A stretch of DNA of 64,000 nucleotides. It comes from Brevibacillus invocatus (GTDB taxonomy: Bacteria; Bacillota; Bacilli; Brevibacillales; Brevibacillaceae). Each line of letters begins with the position of its first letter. Position 1 is the stretch's first letter. The stretch is from contig NZ_RHHR01000044.1 of assembly GCF_003710915.1 (NCBI RefSeq), positions 41,492-105,491 on the forward strand, in the 5' to 3' direction. The notes under the pieces were generated by a model. It saw nothing but the letters and a program-made list of their open reading frames with translations. It had not been told where the DNA came from and did not search any database. Made by a program: the position numbers and the translations under genes. Shown here one piece after another: positions 43,063 through 51,141 of this stretch.

Positions 43063-43344
43063 ATGACAGCACGCATCGGATTGCCTGCACCTGACTTATC
43101 CTTCCCGCTCGCTTCCGACTACAGCAAGGAGACCACCAACAGCTACGGTGTCATGGACGAGGCCTCCAAAGCTCCTCTGCGGGCTACCTTTATCATCGAC
43201 CCGGAAGGCATTGTCCAATATGCCGTCGTCTCCAATTCCAAGGTAGGACGCAGCGTAGATGAAACGATCCGTGTCATTGAAGCTTTGCAGTCTGGCGGTC
43301 TGTGCCCGATGGACTGGAAACGCGGAGAGTCGACGATCTCCTAA
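43063..43344 (+). pseudogene. Peroxiredoxin (AhpC/TSA family) with internal in-frame deletion of the catalytic region
   Basis: The N-terminus MTARIGLPAPDL matches the start of a ~180-residue 1-Cys/2-Cys peroxiredoxin of the Prx1/AhpC group. The very next residues (SFPLASDYSKETTNSYGVMD) belong near position 100 of that family, and the rest to GGLCPMDWKRGE matches to the end. About 80-90 residues are absent, including the peroxidatic Cys motif (FTFVCPTE) and catalytic Arg. The reading frame, ribosome site (GAGGAG) and terminator remain intact. The product has only the C-terminal resolving Cys and cannot be a normal peroxidase. Confidence 0.75.
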
Positions 43345-43353
43345 CGAAACCGA

Positions 43354-43391
43354 AACGCCCGTGCGATTTGCAAGTCGCATGGGCGTTTTTT
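43354..43391 (+). terminator. Intrinsic terminator after the peroxiredoxin remnant
   Basis: Inverted repeat AACGCCCGTGCGA / TCGCATGGGCGTT (43354-43366 with 43375-43387, one mismatch), with a T-run at 43386-43391. Confidence 0.88.
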
Positions 43392-43409
43392 GATTAGATG
43401 CAGGTCAAC

Positions 43410-43455
43410 AGCATTTTTTCAAAAATGCTTTAGCATTTTTTTCAAAAATGCTTTA
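43410..43455. repeat. Tandem pair of near-identical hairpins
   Basis: The unit AGCATTTTT-TC-AAAAATGCTTT occurs twice in direct succession (43410-43431 and 43432-43454, one base longer). Each copy is itself a palindrome. It directly follows the stop of the gene ending at 43453 and may serve as its terminator. Confidence 0.6.
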
Positions 43456-43752
43456 ATCATACCTCTCGTCTTCGACACGCATTTCGCCTTCGATGATCCA
43501 TTCCAGCTCTGTCTCGAAATTCAGCAGGATTTCTGCTGGCAGCTGCTCGACCATCTGCTTGATCTCTTCTTGCTTCATAGCATCGTCCAGTGTTTTCGGC
43601 TGTTCCTCCAAACCCTCATACCAAGCACGCACCTCTGCAAACAATGCGTAAAACGACGCTTCGAACTGATCGGCATCTTCTTCAGCATCCTCTTCGACGC
43701 TTCGCTTCATCTTCTCCCAATTGTCCAGCATGAGCTGAAATGCTTTTTTCAT
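43453..43752 (-). CDS. Small acidic helical protein of unknown function
   Basis: ATG 43752 follows GGAGAG; the frame extends upstream without a ribosome site. The 99-residue product is rich in Glu, Asp, Met and Trp (LMLDNWEKMKRSVEEDAEED, FALFAEV-like YALFAEVRAWYEGLEEQPKT), has no signal peptide or Cys, and looks entirely helical. I recognise no family. It is monocistronic, and the tandem hairpin at its stop codon could end its transcript. Confidence 0.6.
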   Translation of the reverse strand: MKKAFQLMLDNWEKMKRSVEEDAEEDADQFEASFYALFAEVRAWYEGLEEQPKTLDDAMKQEEIKQMVEQLPAEILLNFETELEWIIEGEMRVEDERYD

Positions 43753-43960
43753 GGCACTCTCCACGCTCCTCTTCTGTATTCTACCGCCTATCCATTTCAT
43801 TGTATTGTACATAGAAGCTGACAAGCCCTGCAAAAATAAGGGTCGGATGATCAACGTTTCGTTTTTTGCCACTTTTGATAGCCCGGTTGAGTCATAAAAA
43901 AATCCTCATTCACTGTTATGATAAAACTATCCTCATCGAGTAATCAAAGGGGGGAGAACC

Positions 43961-45376
43961 CTGAACAGACGATGGAGAAGTCTAGTCACCTCTCATAGCA
44001 TGATCCTCACCAGTGTTATCTGGCTTTGTCTATGGGTCTTACCACTATCCAGCCATGCAGCTGGAGCACCGGCAGACCTTCAGGCACTGATCGACAAAGC
44101 AGCTCCGGGAGAAACCGTCACCATTCCTGCTGGAGAGTATGCCGGACCGTTGCGGGTGACCAAACCGATCACGCTGCAAGCATCAGGTGAAGTCATCATC
44201 CGTTCTGCCACAGATGATCCTGTGTTGACTATCGAGAGTAACAACGTGACGGTAAGCGGTCTCCAATTGCAGGACAGCCGCATCAACAACCCACTTGCCA
44301 CGCTGGTTGTTCACGGTAATCAAAACGTGATCGAGCAGATCCAAATCGACACGATGGGCACGGGCATCCAGCTGCTGGAATCAAGCTTTAACCAGCTGCG
44401 AAACATTCGCGTGACAGGACATGTCCTGGACCCAAGCGAGGTAGCTGCGGATATCGGTCACGACCACAGCGCCCATCAACAACTCACCAAGCCCGTTCAA
44501 CAGCCTGGAGCGGAAGCCAAAAAGGGAAACGGCATTGATTTGCGCAGGTCCCACCAGAATCAAATCATCGGCAACCAGATCCTCAACCTCTTTGACGGGA
44601 TTTATCTGGAAAGCAGCCAAGAAAACATCATTGAACAAAACCAGGTGGCAAAATCCCGCTACGGTATTCACCTGATGGGGACATCCTCCACACGCATTGC
44701 GAACAACATCGGAAATGGCAATGTCACTGGCGCCATGCTCATGGATACCAGCACCGCCACTGTGACCAATAACCGTTTTCTGAAACAGAAGGACAATCCC
44801 AATTCGCAAGGTATCCTGCTTTTTTCTGTCACAGACTCTGTTCTGGAGGGAAATCACATTGAAGGAAATCGCGTGGGGTTGTACCTTGAGCAATCTACCG
44901 GCAATTCCGTCAAAAACAACGCGCTGACCCTCAACTTTATCGGAATGCAGGTAAAGGATACGGCAGACAATCAGCTTATGTCCAACCAGTTTGTCTCCAA
45001 TGTCATTCAGGCTCAGGCTCAGGACAGCAAAGCGGATTCGTTCGACGGCAACTACTGGGACAACCTGCAGGCACTAGACGTCAATGGTGACGAGCGAAGC
45101 GATCTTTCCTACGAAATGAATCCGTTTTTTCTCGCTTTGACGGATGCTGTCCCACCCTACCAGCTGTTCTTCCAATCTCCTGGTTTTGTCTTTTTGGAGA
45201 GTCTGTTTTCTGTCGGAGGCGATCAGATTCGGGACACAGCTCCGCTGATGAGTCCCGTCATCCAGGATGATCTGGAAGGACAGCAGGAAGCAACCGTTGG
45301 CCAGACAGGGCTTTTGGGTGCCGGACTTCTGATGTTCAGCTTTTTATTTATCTATTTAGGAGTGAGAAGAAAATGA
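43961..45376 (+). CDS. nosD: NosD-like periplasmic beta-helix copper-maturation protein
   Basis: The product is a right-handed parallel beta-helix of repeated short strands (NQNVIEQIQIDTMGTGIQLL, NGIDLRRSHQNQIIGNQIL, and similar to ~365), with signal peptide and a C-terminal membrane segment (~440-460). NosD works with the NosFY ABC transporter in supplying sulfur/copper for the nitrous oxide reductase copper site. The ATG at 44000 has no ribosome site. A CTG at 43961 lies 5 nt after AAAGGGGGGAG and gives a proper positively charged signal n-region (NRRWRS), so I place the start there; this is inference. It is first in a four-gene unit with nosL, nosY and nosF. Confidence 0.83.
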   Translation: MNRRWRSLVTSHSMILTSVIWLCLWVLPLSSHAAGAPADLQALIDKAAPGETVTIPAGEYAGPLRVTKPITLQASGEVIIRSATDDPVLTIESNNVTVSGLQLQDSRINNPLATLVVHGNQNVIEQIQIDTMGTGIQLLESSFNQLRNIRVTGHVLDPSEVAADIGHDHSAHQQLTKPVQQPGAEAKKGNGIDLRRSHQNQIIGNQILNLFDGIYLESSQENIIEQNQVAKSRYGIHLMGTSSTRIANNIGNGNVTGAMLMDTSTATVTNNRFLKQKDNPNSQGILLFSVTDSVLEGNHIEGNRVGLYLEQSTGNSVKNNALTLNFIGMQVKDTADNQLMSNQFVSNVIQAQAQDSKADSFDGNYWDNLQALDVNGDERSDLSYEMNPFFLALTDAVPPYQLFFQSPGFVFLESLFSVGGDQIRDTAPLMSPVIQDDLEGQQEATVGQTGLLGAGLLMFSFLFIYLGVRRK

Positions 45377-45945
45377 AAAAGTGGAAAATGGCCATCATCT
45401 CTTTATTCGGAATGGGACTTTTGCTCATGGGCTGCGGAAAAGAAGAAGCGCAGCCTGTAGCGATTCAGGAAGGCGTAGACAAGTGCGATGTCTGCCACAT
45501 GATGGTAGCCAACGATCACAATGCGACACAGATTCTGTTGAACGACGGACGTGCCTTGAAATTTGACGATATCGGATGCATGAACGAATGGGCACATCAG
45601 AATGGCGTAGAGCATGTTCACACCCAATTTGTTCGCGACTACAACACCGATGAGTGGCTGAAAGCCGAGGATGCCTCTTTTGTCTACGATGCCAGCTTCT
45701 CGACTCCGATGGGCTATGGCATTCACTCCTTTAAGGACAAGGCGACAGCTGAGAAATTCGTGCAGGAGCAAGGCAAAGGCACGCTCATGACCTATGCTGA
45801 TCTGTCTAACCACGGCTGGGCAAGAAACATGACGCAAAATCATGGTCACGGTGATGCCAATCATGCTGGAGAAGGTCAGCAGCATGGAACTCAGGACAGC
45901 AACTCCATGCACGGTAATACCGACAGCCAAAAAACACACAACTAA
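45373..45945 (+). CDS. nosL: NosL-like copper-binding lipoprotein
   Basis: A 190-residue lipoprotein with lipobox LLLMGCGKEE (Cys ~21) and the NosL domain containing KCDVCHMMVANDHNA, a Cys/Met/His Cu(I)-binding motif, then LKFDDIGCMNEWAHQNGV and SFSTPMGYGIHSFKD. The last ~45 residues add a His/Asn/Gln-rich tail (HGHGDANHAG, QQHGTQ) that could bind more metal. NosL delivers Cu(I) to nitrous oxide reductase in denitrifiers. Here no nosZ is visible, so another copper enzyme may be served. It overlaps nosD by 4 nt. Confidence 0.9.
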   Translation: MKKWKMAIISLFGMGLLLMGCGKEEAQPVAIQEGVDKCDVCHMMVANDHNATQILLNDGRALKFDDIGCMNEWAHQNGVEHVHTQFVRDYNTDEWLKAEDASFVYDASFSTPMGYGIHSFKDKATAEKFVQEQGKGTLMTYADLSNHGWARNMTQNHGHGDANHAGEGQQHGTQDSNSMHGNTDSQKTHN

Positions 45946-45962
45946 CGGAGGAAGTGGGGAAC

Positions 45963-46781
45963 GTGCACATGTATCACATCGCCAGACGGGAACTGAAGAT
46001 GGGCTTTCGTAATCCCTGGTCCTACTCCTTCATGGCCCTGTTTACCCTCTTTACTCTTGCCTTGATGGTGATTCAATCCCGCTCCTATCTAGAGGGCTAC
46101 ACGTATACCACCGGAACCATGCTGACACTGGTACTCTATCTCTTGCCATTGATGACGATACTGCTCTCCTCCTTTTCCCTCACAGCGGAAAAGGAGGAAG
46201 GCAGCTGGCAGTTGCTCTCCACCTACTCGCTCACCACGACTTCCTTTTTGCTTGGCAAATATTTCGGCCAGGCACTGGTGTTGATCGTCATCATCTGCTT
46301 TGGCTACGGACTGTCTGGATTGGTCGGGATAATCATAGGCGCAGGCTTTACCTTTTCAACGCTCCTGTTCCTTCTTTCCTTTTCGATCTGCATCATCCTG
46401 ATGTTTTTAGGGATTGCCATGCTGATCGGTGCCATGAGCAAAAACCGCTGGCAGGCGCTCACGCTGGGTGTCAGCATCTGGTTTTTTCTGATCCTGGCCT
46501 GGCCGACGCTTTTGATCTCAGTACTCAGCTTTGTGCCGTATACGTGGATCAAGCCCGTGCTGCAGGTCGTTACCCTGTTTAACCCGGCTGAATTTGTACG
46601 ACTCTTTTCCGTCGTCTGGCTCGGCGGAGGATCGATCTTTGGACCCGAATATTATAAATGGGTGAACTGGTTTGACTCTCCATTCGGAGCTGTCGGCTTT
46701 GTCACTCTTTGCTTCATCTGGATCAGCCTGACGATGCTTGCAGCCATCTTTGTCTGGGAAAGGAAGAGGAGTCATGACTGA
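45963..46781 (+). CDS. nosY: NosY-like ABC transporter permease
   Basis: A ~272-residue integral membrane protein with six hydrophobic segments and the ABC-2 pattern IARRELKMGFRNPWSYSFMA, LSSFSLTAEKEEGSWQLLST and LIGAMSKNRWQALTLG. It pairs with the ATPase encoded next (8-nt overlap) and should move a sulfur- or copper-related substrate to the outer face for NosD. GGAGG lies ~11 nt before GTG 45963; ATG 45969 is an alternative start. Confidence 0.87.
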   Translation: MHMYHIARRELKMGFRNPWSYSFMALFTLFTLALMVIQSRSYLEGYTYTTGTMLTLVLYLLPLMTILLSSFSLTAEKEEGSWQLLSTYSLTTTSFLLGKYFGQALVLIVIICFGYGLSGLVGIIIGAGFTFSTLLFLLSFSICIILMFLGIAMLIGAMSKNRWQALTLGVSIWFFLILAWPTLLISVLSFVPYTWIKPVLQVVTLFNPAEFVRLFSVVWLGGGSIFGPEYYKWVNWFDSPFGAVGFVTLCFIWISLTMLAAIFVWERKRSHD

Positions 46782-47571
46782 ATTCGGATTGGTAATGAAG
46801 CAGGTAGAAAAAAAGATCGACAAAAAACAAATTGTCCATCCATTCGATCTGCGGATTGAGCCCGGCGAAGTGATTGCCCTCTGCGGTGGAAACGGAGCAG
46901 GGAAAAGCACGATTCTGCGGATGATTGTCGGGATCTTGCGCCCGACCTCCGGAACCATCGAGCTGAATGGATTGAACTGGAAGGAACAGCGTGTCGAATA
47001 CCTGGAGCAGATCGGCTATATGCCTGACCATTTTCAGTTTGCTGCCGGATTGACTGCGAATGAAACGCTCTCTTTCTACGCTTCCTTGCGAGGTGTACCT
47101 CAAGTGAAGGTGGACGAGGCACTGCGGGCCGTGGGGCTTCAGGATGCCAAAAACAAGCGGGTGACTCAGTTCTCCAAAGGCATGCAGCAGCGGCTCCTGT
47201 TCGCCCAGGCCATCATCGCCAATCCGGCGCTGGTCGTACTGGACGAGCCCACCAACGGTCTCGACCCATACTGGATGGACGCATTTGTCGATCTGGTCAA
47301 GGGCTTGAAGGACGCCGGGCAATCGGTCATCTTTTCAACCCACCAGCTTCAGGTTGCTGATGCTGCTTCGGATCGTGCCATTTTTCTGATGAACGGCCAG
47401 ATCGTCCAATCCGGCACTATTGATGATTACAAGACACGCTACGGTGCTTTGGGCTTGCACGGAGCTTTCTCGGATTTGTTTACACGCCCTGTGCCAGAAC
47501 CCCCGTCCCCTGGCACCAGCAAACCCGGCAAGCCGATTGTCACGATCAAAGGACGAAAGGACAACCAATGA
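46774..47571 (+). CDS. nosF: NosF-like ABC transporter ATP-binding protein
   Basis: ATG 46774 follows GAAGAGGAG and overlaps the nosY end. The 265-residue ATPase has Walker A IALCGGNGAGKSTILRM, Q-loop IGYMPDHFQFAAGL, signature VTQFSKGMQQRLLFAQA, Walker B LVVLDEPTNGLDP and H-loop VIFSTHQLQV, plus a proline-rich C-terminal tail (~238-265). It is the energising subunit for NosY. The four genes nosD-L-Y-F end at a strong terminator, so the unit is complete without nosZ. Confidence 0.9.
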   Translation: MTEFGLVMKQVEKKIDKKQIVHPFDLRIEPGEVIALCGGNGAGKSTILRMIVGILRPTSGTIELNGLNWKEQRVEYLEQIGYMPDHFQFAAGLTANETLSFYASLRGVPQVKVDEALRAVGLQDAKNKRVTQFSKGMQQRLLFAQAIIANPALVVLDEPTNGLDPYWMDAFVDLVKGLKDAGQSVIFSTHQLQVADAASDRAIFLMNGQIVQSGTIDDYKTRYGALGLHGAFSDLFTRPVPEPPSPGTSKPGKPIVTIKGRKDNQ

Positions 47572-47575
47572 AAAC

Positions 47576-47627
47576 AAGGCAGTCCGTTCGCTTTCTCCCG
47601 GATGAGAAAGGAATAGACTGCCTTTTT
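47576..47627 (+). terminator. Intrinsic terminator of the nosDLYF unit
   Basis: Outer stem AAGGCAGTC / GACTGCCTT (47576-47584 with 47616-47624) and inner stem CTTTCTC / GAGAAAG, followed by T at 47623-47627. It begins 4 bases after the nosF stop. Confidence 0.9.
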
Positions 47628-47645
47628 GAGCAGAGTGATCCTGTT

Positions 47646-48158
47646 TTAACCGCGCAATCGATTGACCCAGAACCCGCCCTTTAGATGCTTCGGCTCAAAT
47701 GCGACAATGAATGCCTTGGGCGAGAGACTCGTGATCAGCTTCCACAGCTTCTTCTCGTTGCTTCTTTTCGCCAGTACCTGCATCATCAGGCGAGGACCGT
47801 CTCTGCCCTCTGCTACCCACGAGGTCACTCCATAGCCACTCTCACGCAGCTTTCCTGGCAGATCCATCTCCAGAGAGTCGACGACCACCTGCACCGTCAC
47901 ATAACCCAGTGCCAGCTTCTCTTCGATCTTGCTGCCGATAAAGACACCCATGCCCCAACCAATACAGTAAGCTGCCAGATTGATCGGATTATCCAGATTA
48001 TCGAGAACAAGACCCAAGCCTTTCAGATAAACAAACACCTCAACCATAGCCAAAAGGGAAGCCATGACCCGGTAGCCTTTTATCACCATCAACATCCGCA
48101 ACGTAAAAAACGAGACATACAAGATATTGATTCCAATGATGATCAGAACGAACTCCAT
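47646..48158 (-). CDS. UPF0316 membrane protein with DUF5698 and DUF2179 domains
   Basis: A 170-residue protein with three membrane segments in the first ~80 residues (VLIIIGINILYVSFFTLRML, LLAMVEVFVYLKGLGLVL, AAYCIGWGMGVFIGSKIEEK) and a cytoplasmic DUF2179-like domain (~85-165: YGVTSWVAEGRDGPRLMMQV, IVAFEPKHLKGG). DUF2179 modules occur in several membrane proteins and may bind a nucleotide or act as sensors. The function is unknown and the gene is common in Bacillales. It appears monocistronic. Confidence 0.85.
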   Translation of the reverse strand: MEFVLIIIGINILYVSFFTLRMLMVIKGYRVMASLLAMVEVFVYLKGLGLVLDNLDNPINLAAYCIGWGMGVFIGSKIEEKLALGYVTVQVVVDSLEMDLPGKLRESGYGVTSWVAEGRDGPRLMMQVLAKRSNEKKLWKLITSLSPKAFIVAFEPKHLKGGFWVNRLRG

Positions 48159-48201
48159 TCCCGCGATTCTCCTTCTTTTCCGAGTTTCGTTTTCCTTCTC
48201 A

Positions 48202-48231
48202 GAGAAAAAGACGGGTTATCTCCCCGTCTTT
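48202..48231 (-). terminator. Intrinsic terminator after the DUF3817 gene
   Basis: AAAGACGGG / CCCGTCTTT (48207-48215 with 48223-48231), followed by a T-rich stretch on the minus strand. Confidence 0.8.
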
Positions 48232-48278
48232 GTTGCAAGCATTGTCCGATCAGCCGATCCCTTTTTTCTAACCCGTCT

Positions 48279-48569
48279 TTACGACTGGTTGCGCAGTCGT
48301 GTATCCAGCACGAAATTTCCGAATGGAATCAAGGATGCGATAAAGGCTCCGATCGAAAAGAGAACGGACCATTTGTTTTTGAAATGTACATGTGCCAATG
48401 CCAGACAGTACAGAACGAACAGTAAGCCGTGCAGAGAACCAGCAATCATCACTGCTTCCGGAACATCAAAAAAATACTTGAGTGGCATGGCAATCCCGAG
48501 CAGAAGCAAATACGAGATTCCCTCAATCAGACTGACGGCACGAAATCGTCCGAGAGCAGTTTTTAGCAT
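48279..48569 (-). CDS. DUF3817-family small membrane protein
   Basis: ATG 48569 lies ~10 nt after GGAGG; a longer frame starts at 48596. The 96-residue product has the family opening ALGRFRAVSLIEGISYLLLL, then MPLKYFFDVPEAVMIAGSLHGLLF with a conserved HG, and two more hydrophobic segments. DUF3817 (YdzA-like) proteins are three-TM proteins of unknown role in many Firmicutes and Actinobacteria. Nothing nearby suggests a function. Confidence 0.82.
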   Translation of the reverse strand: MLKTALGRFRAVSLIEGISYLLLLGIAMPLKYFFDVPEAVMIAGSLHGLLFVLYCLALAHVHFKNKWSVLFSIGAFIASLIPFGNFVLDTRLRNQS

Positions 48570-48666
48570 GAGAGGATATCCTCCTTGATAGTCCAATTTC
48601 TATCATTATAAAATGAAAAACTATCAAAAGGAGGAAAATTCACCATTGTTCATAATACGTTCAAAA

Positions 48667-50196
48667 CTACGCCATGCCCCCATCCGGCTTGGGGTTTGCA
48701 GCAGGCCGGCTCACCTGTACACGGTCTTTGCCCATCATCAGGATAAAGAGCAGCGCGAGTCCGGCAGGTACCAGCGCCCACATGAAGGTACTAGCAATCG
48801 AGGTAGCCAAAATTCCCGTGATCGTATCCAGAACAGGTTCGGGAATCGCTGCACGGGCCTCCGGGGCCAGAATGGCACGCGGATCATGGATCAACCCTGC
48901 CATCGATTCCTGACCGGCAAATGCAGTCGACATCTCGCTTTCAAACATGTTGCGCTGCAAGATCCCGAAAATCGTAATCCCCAAGGTCATCCCCAGCGAA
49001 CGAAAGAATGAGCCAGTCGAACTCGCCGATCCACGTTGCCGCATGTCAAAGCCGTGAATCACAGCCATCCCCAGTACAGAAAAGGAAAATCCGACACCAA
49101 AACCGGTTAGGATCATGTAGGTCGTCAATAACCAGCGTGGAATATCCGGCGAGATCGTCCCCAGCAGATAGATGCCCGGGATAAAAAAGACCGCCGAGAT
49201 CAGCATGATATTGCGGAAGCTGGTTCGCGTCGTCAGCATCCCGCCGATCTGGCTCCCGACTACGGAGCCGAGCATCATCGGCATCAGGATCAACCCGCTA
49301 TTGGAAGCCGTACCGCCAAACACACCCTGAATAAAAATCGGCAGGTAGACCGTCGCGATGATAAAGGCCGCACCGTACATCAGGGATACCGAATTGGAAG
49401 CGGCAAACAAACGCCGCTTAAACATAGCGAATGAAATGATGGGTTCCGCAGCTTTTTTCTCCACCATTATAAACACGATGAACAAGACGATGAAAACAGC
49501 AAAAAGTCCCAGAATCTGCACGGAATCCCAAGCGTACTGATTGCCTCCCAGCTCCAGGGCAAACATCAGGCTGACTACCGCTCCTACGAGGGTAATCGCC
49601 CCCCACCAGTCAATGCTTTGCTTCCGGTGCTCCAGCGATTCCCTGTAGTTGAAAGCGATCAGCCAAAAAGACAAAATCCCGATCGGCACATTGATGTAAA
49701 AGATCCAGTGCCAGCTGATGTATTCCGTGATATACGCACCCAAGAGCGGTCCGAAAACACTGGACGTGCCAAACACCGCTCCGAAAAGCCCCGTCATTTT
49801 CCCGCGCTTTTCCGGTGGAAACAAATCAAAAATGATCGTAAAGGCAATGGGCATCAAAGCGCCGCCGCCGATCCCCTGAATGGCACGGTAAATACTCAAC
49901 TCGACAATACTGCTGGCAGTACCGCAAAGGATAGAACCGAACAAGAAGACGATCAATCCGAATATGTAAAAACGCTTGCGTCCATACATATCAGACAGCT
50001 TTCCGAAGATCGGCATACCAGCCATCGTCGCTACCATGTATGCAGAGGTCACCCAGACGAACTTATCCATGCCGCCCATTTCTCCCACAATCGTCCCCAT
50101 TGCTGTCGCCACGATGGTATTGTCCATCGATGCGATCAGCAAGCCGAGCAGGAGTCCTGCTACAACAAAATTTACCCTACTTTCTTTGGCACTCAC
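48667..50196 (-). CDS. MFS multidrug transporter, DHA2 family (14 TM)
   Basis: A 509-residue transporter with ~14 hydrophobic segments. DHA2 motifs are visible: LDNTIV-type LLIASMDNTIVATAM in TM1, motif A GKLSDMYGRKRFYIFGL, YRAIQGIGGGALMPIAF (motif B) and the TM5 antiporter motif VFGTSSVFGPLLGAYITEYI. Such proteins expel drugs or other hydrophobic compounds in exchange for protons; relatives include EmrB and LmrB. The substrate is unknown. It is monocistronic; the FAD oxidoreductase gene upstream on the same strand has its own hairpin. Confidence 0.92.
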   Translation of the reverse strand: MSAKESRVNFVVAGLLLGLLIASMDNTIVATAMGTIVGEMGGMDKFVWVTSAYMVATMAGMPIFGKLSDMYGRKRFYIFGLIVFLFGSILCGTASSIVELSIYRAIQGIGGGALMPIAFTIIFDLFPPEKRGKMTGLFGAVFGTSSVFGPLLGAYITEYISWHWIFYINVPIGILSFWLIAFNYRESLEHRKQSIDWWGAITLVGAVVSLMFALELGGNQYAWDSVQILGLFAVFIVLFIVFIMVEKKAAEPIISFAMFKRRLFAASNSVSLMYGAAFIIATVYLPIFIQGVFGGTASNSGLILMPMMLGSVVGSQIGGMLTTRTSFRNIMLISAVFFIPGIYLLGTISPDIPRWLLTTYMILTGFGVGFSFSVLGMAVIHGFDMRQRGSASSTGSFFRSLGMTLGITIFGILQRNMFESEMSTAFAGQESMAGLIHDPRAILAPEARAAIPEPVLDTITGILATSIASTFMWALVPAGLALLFILMMGKDRVQVSRPAANPKPDGGMA

Positions 50197-50251
50197 GTCA
50201 TACCCTCCCTATCCATCGCTGCCTGACAGGAAGCAGCAAGGCAAAGGACAA

Positions 50252-50300
50252 AGAAACACTTCCACCAAATCGCCCAACCTTGATTCAGGGAAGTGTTTCT
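50252..50300 (-). terminator. Hairpin after the FAD oxidoreductase gene
   Basis: A 12-bp perfect inverted repeat (50252-50263 with 50289-50300) with a 25-nt loop and moderately T-rich sequence after it on the minus strand, 25 bases past the stop codon at 50326. Confidence 0.6.
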
Positions 50301-50325
50301 CCGTCAATCTCGTTTCGAAACAGAA

Positions 50326-50895
50326 TTAGTTGGTTTTCAGTACATCGTGATCAACGTAGCGCTCTCCGTTCAGCTCACTGATCACATTGATCGCTACCTT
50401 TGCCCCGTCGCCAGAGGTGATGATCGTATGTACGCTCACGCCTGCACACGTACCAGCGGCCCAGATACCTTCGATGTTGGTTTTTCCTTGAGCATCTACA
50501 TCTACTACGTTCTTGATGCGCGGCTCTGTACCTTCCTTGATAGTTACACCGATCTGGCTAGCCAGCTCCACAACTGCACCAGTAGCGAGGATCACATGCT
50601 TGGTTTCATACGATCCTTGTCCTTCCACTTCTACCACCAGACCTTGATCCGCTTTGGAGACATTGGTCACCTGCGCCGTTACGATTTCAGCACCGAACTT
50701 TGCAGCTTGTTTTTTACCCGTTTCTACCAAGTCTGGTCCAGAGATTTCCATAATGCCATAGTGATTTTCCATCCAAGCACGTTTGGTCATGCTCTTGTCG
50801 TTGTCGATCAACAGTGTTTTCTTGCCTGCTTTTGCAGCGAACAAAGCCGCACTGCCGCCAGCAGGGCCTCCCCCGATAATCACGATATCGTACAT
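50326..50895 (-). CDS. Short FAD-dependent oxidoreductase, thioredoxin-reductase-like
   Basis: ATG 50895 follows GGGAG; the upstream extension passes through the promoter. The 189-residue product has the FAD-binding start YDIVIIGGGPAGGSAALFAA, the internal KHVILATGAV and the C-terminal flavin motif IEGIWAAGTCAG. The NAD(P)H-binding insertion and the CxxC redox pair of thioredoxin reductase (~310 residues) are absent. The protein is thus a single FAD domain whose electron donor and acceptor are unknown. Similar short versions occur elsewhere in Bacillales as far as I recall. Confidence 0.8.
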   Translation of the reverse strand: MYDIVIIGGGPAGGSAALFAAKAGKKTLLIDNDKSMTKRAWMENHYGIMEISGPDLVETGKKQAAKFGAEIVTAQVTNVSKADQGLVVEVEGQGSYETKHVILATGAVVELASQIGVTIKEGTEPRIKNVVDVDAQGKTNIEGIWAAGTCAGVSVHTIITSGDGAKVAINVISELNGERYVDHDVLKTN

Positions 50896-50925
50896 GGAAA
50901 TCGCTCCCTTCGTTTTTACAACATT

Positions 50926-50942
50926 ATTATATACTTTGTATA
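50926..50942 (-). promoter_or_regulatory. -10 box overlapping an operator-like palindrome
   Basis: Minus-strand TATAAT (50931-50926) directly follows and overlaps by two bases the perfect 13-bp palindrome TATAC-TTT-GTATA (50930-50942). The layout suggests a repressor site for the oxidoreductase gene, perhaps of the MarR/DUF24 redox-sensing type. Confidence 0.45.
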
Positions 50943-51070
50943 AAAAAAGAAAAAGTCCTTGCTGCACTTTATTTCGCATTAGGGTTCCACTTTTCCTTGG
51001 AAGAAATGTATGCATGAACAGCTGAGGGTATTTCCCCCCGTAAGTAAAGCCGGGGGACACAGCGTTCTTC

Positions 51071-51120
51071 AAAAAAAAGAGGCATGACACCAAACCATCT
51101 GCTTGGGTCATGCCTCTTTT
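51071..51120 (-). terminator. Intrinsic terminator of the qox operon
   Basis: A 14-bp inverted repeat AAAAGAGGCATGAC / GTCATGCCTCTTTT (51075-51088 with 51107-51120), followed on the minus strand by T at 51078-51071. It starts 21 bases after the qoxD stop. Confidence 0.92.
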
Positions 51121-51141
51121 TCGCTATCTATTTTGATTCGC

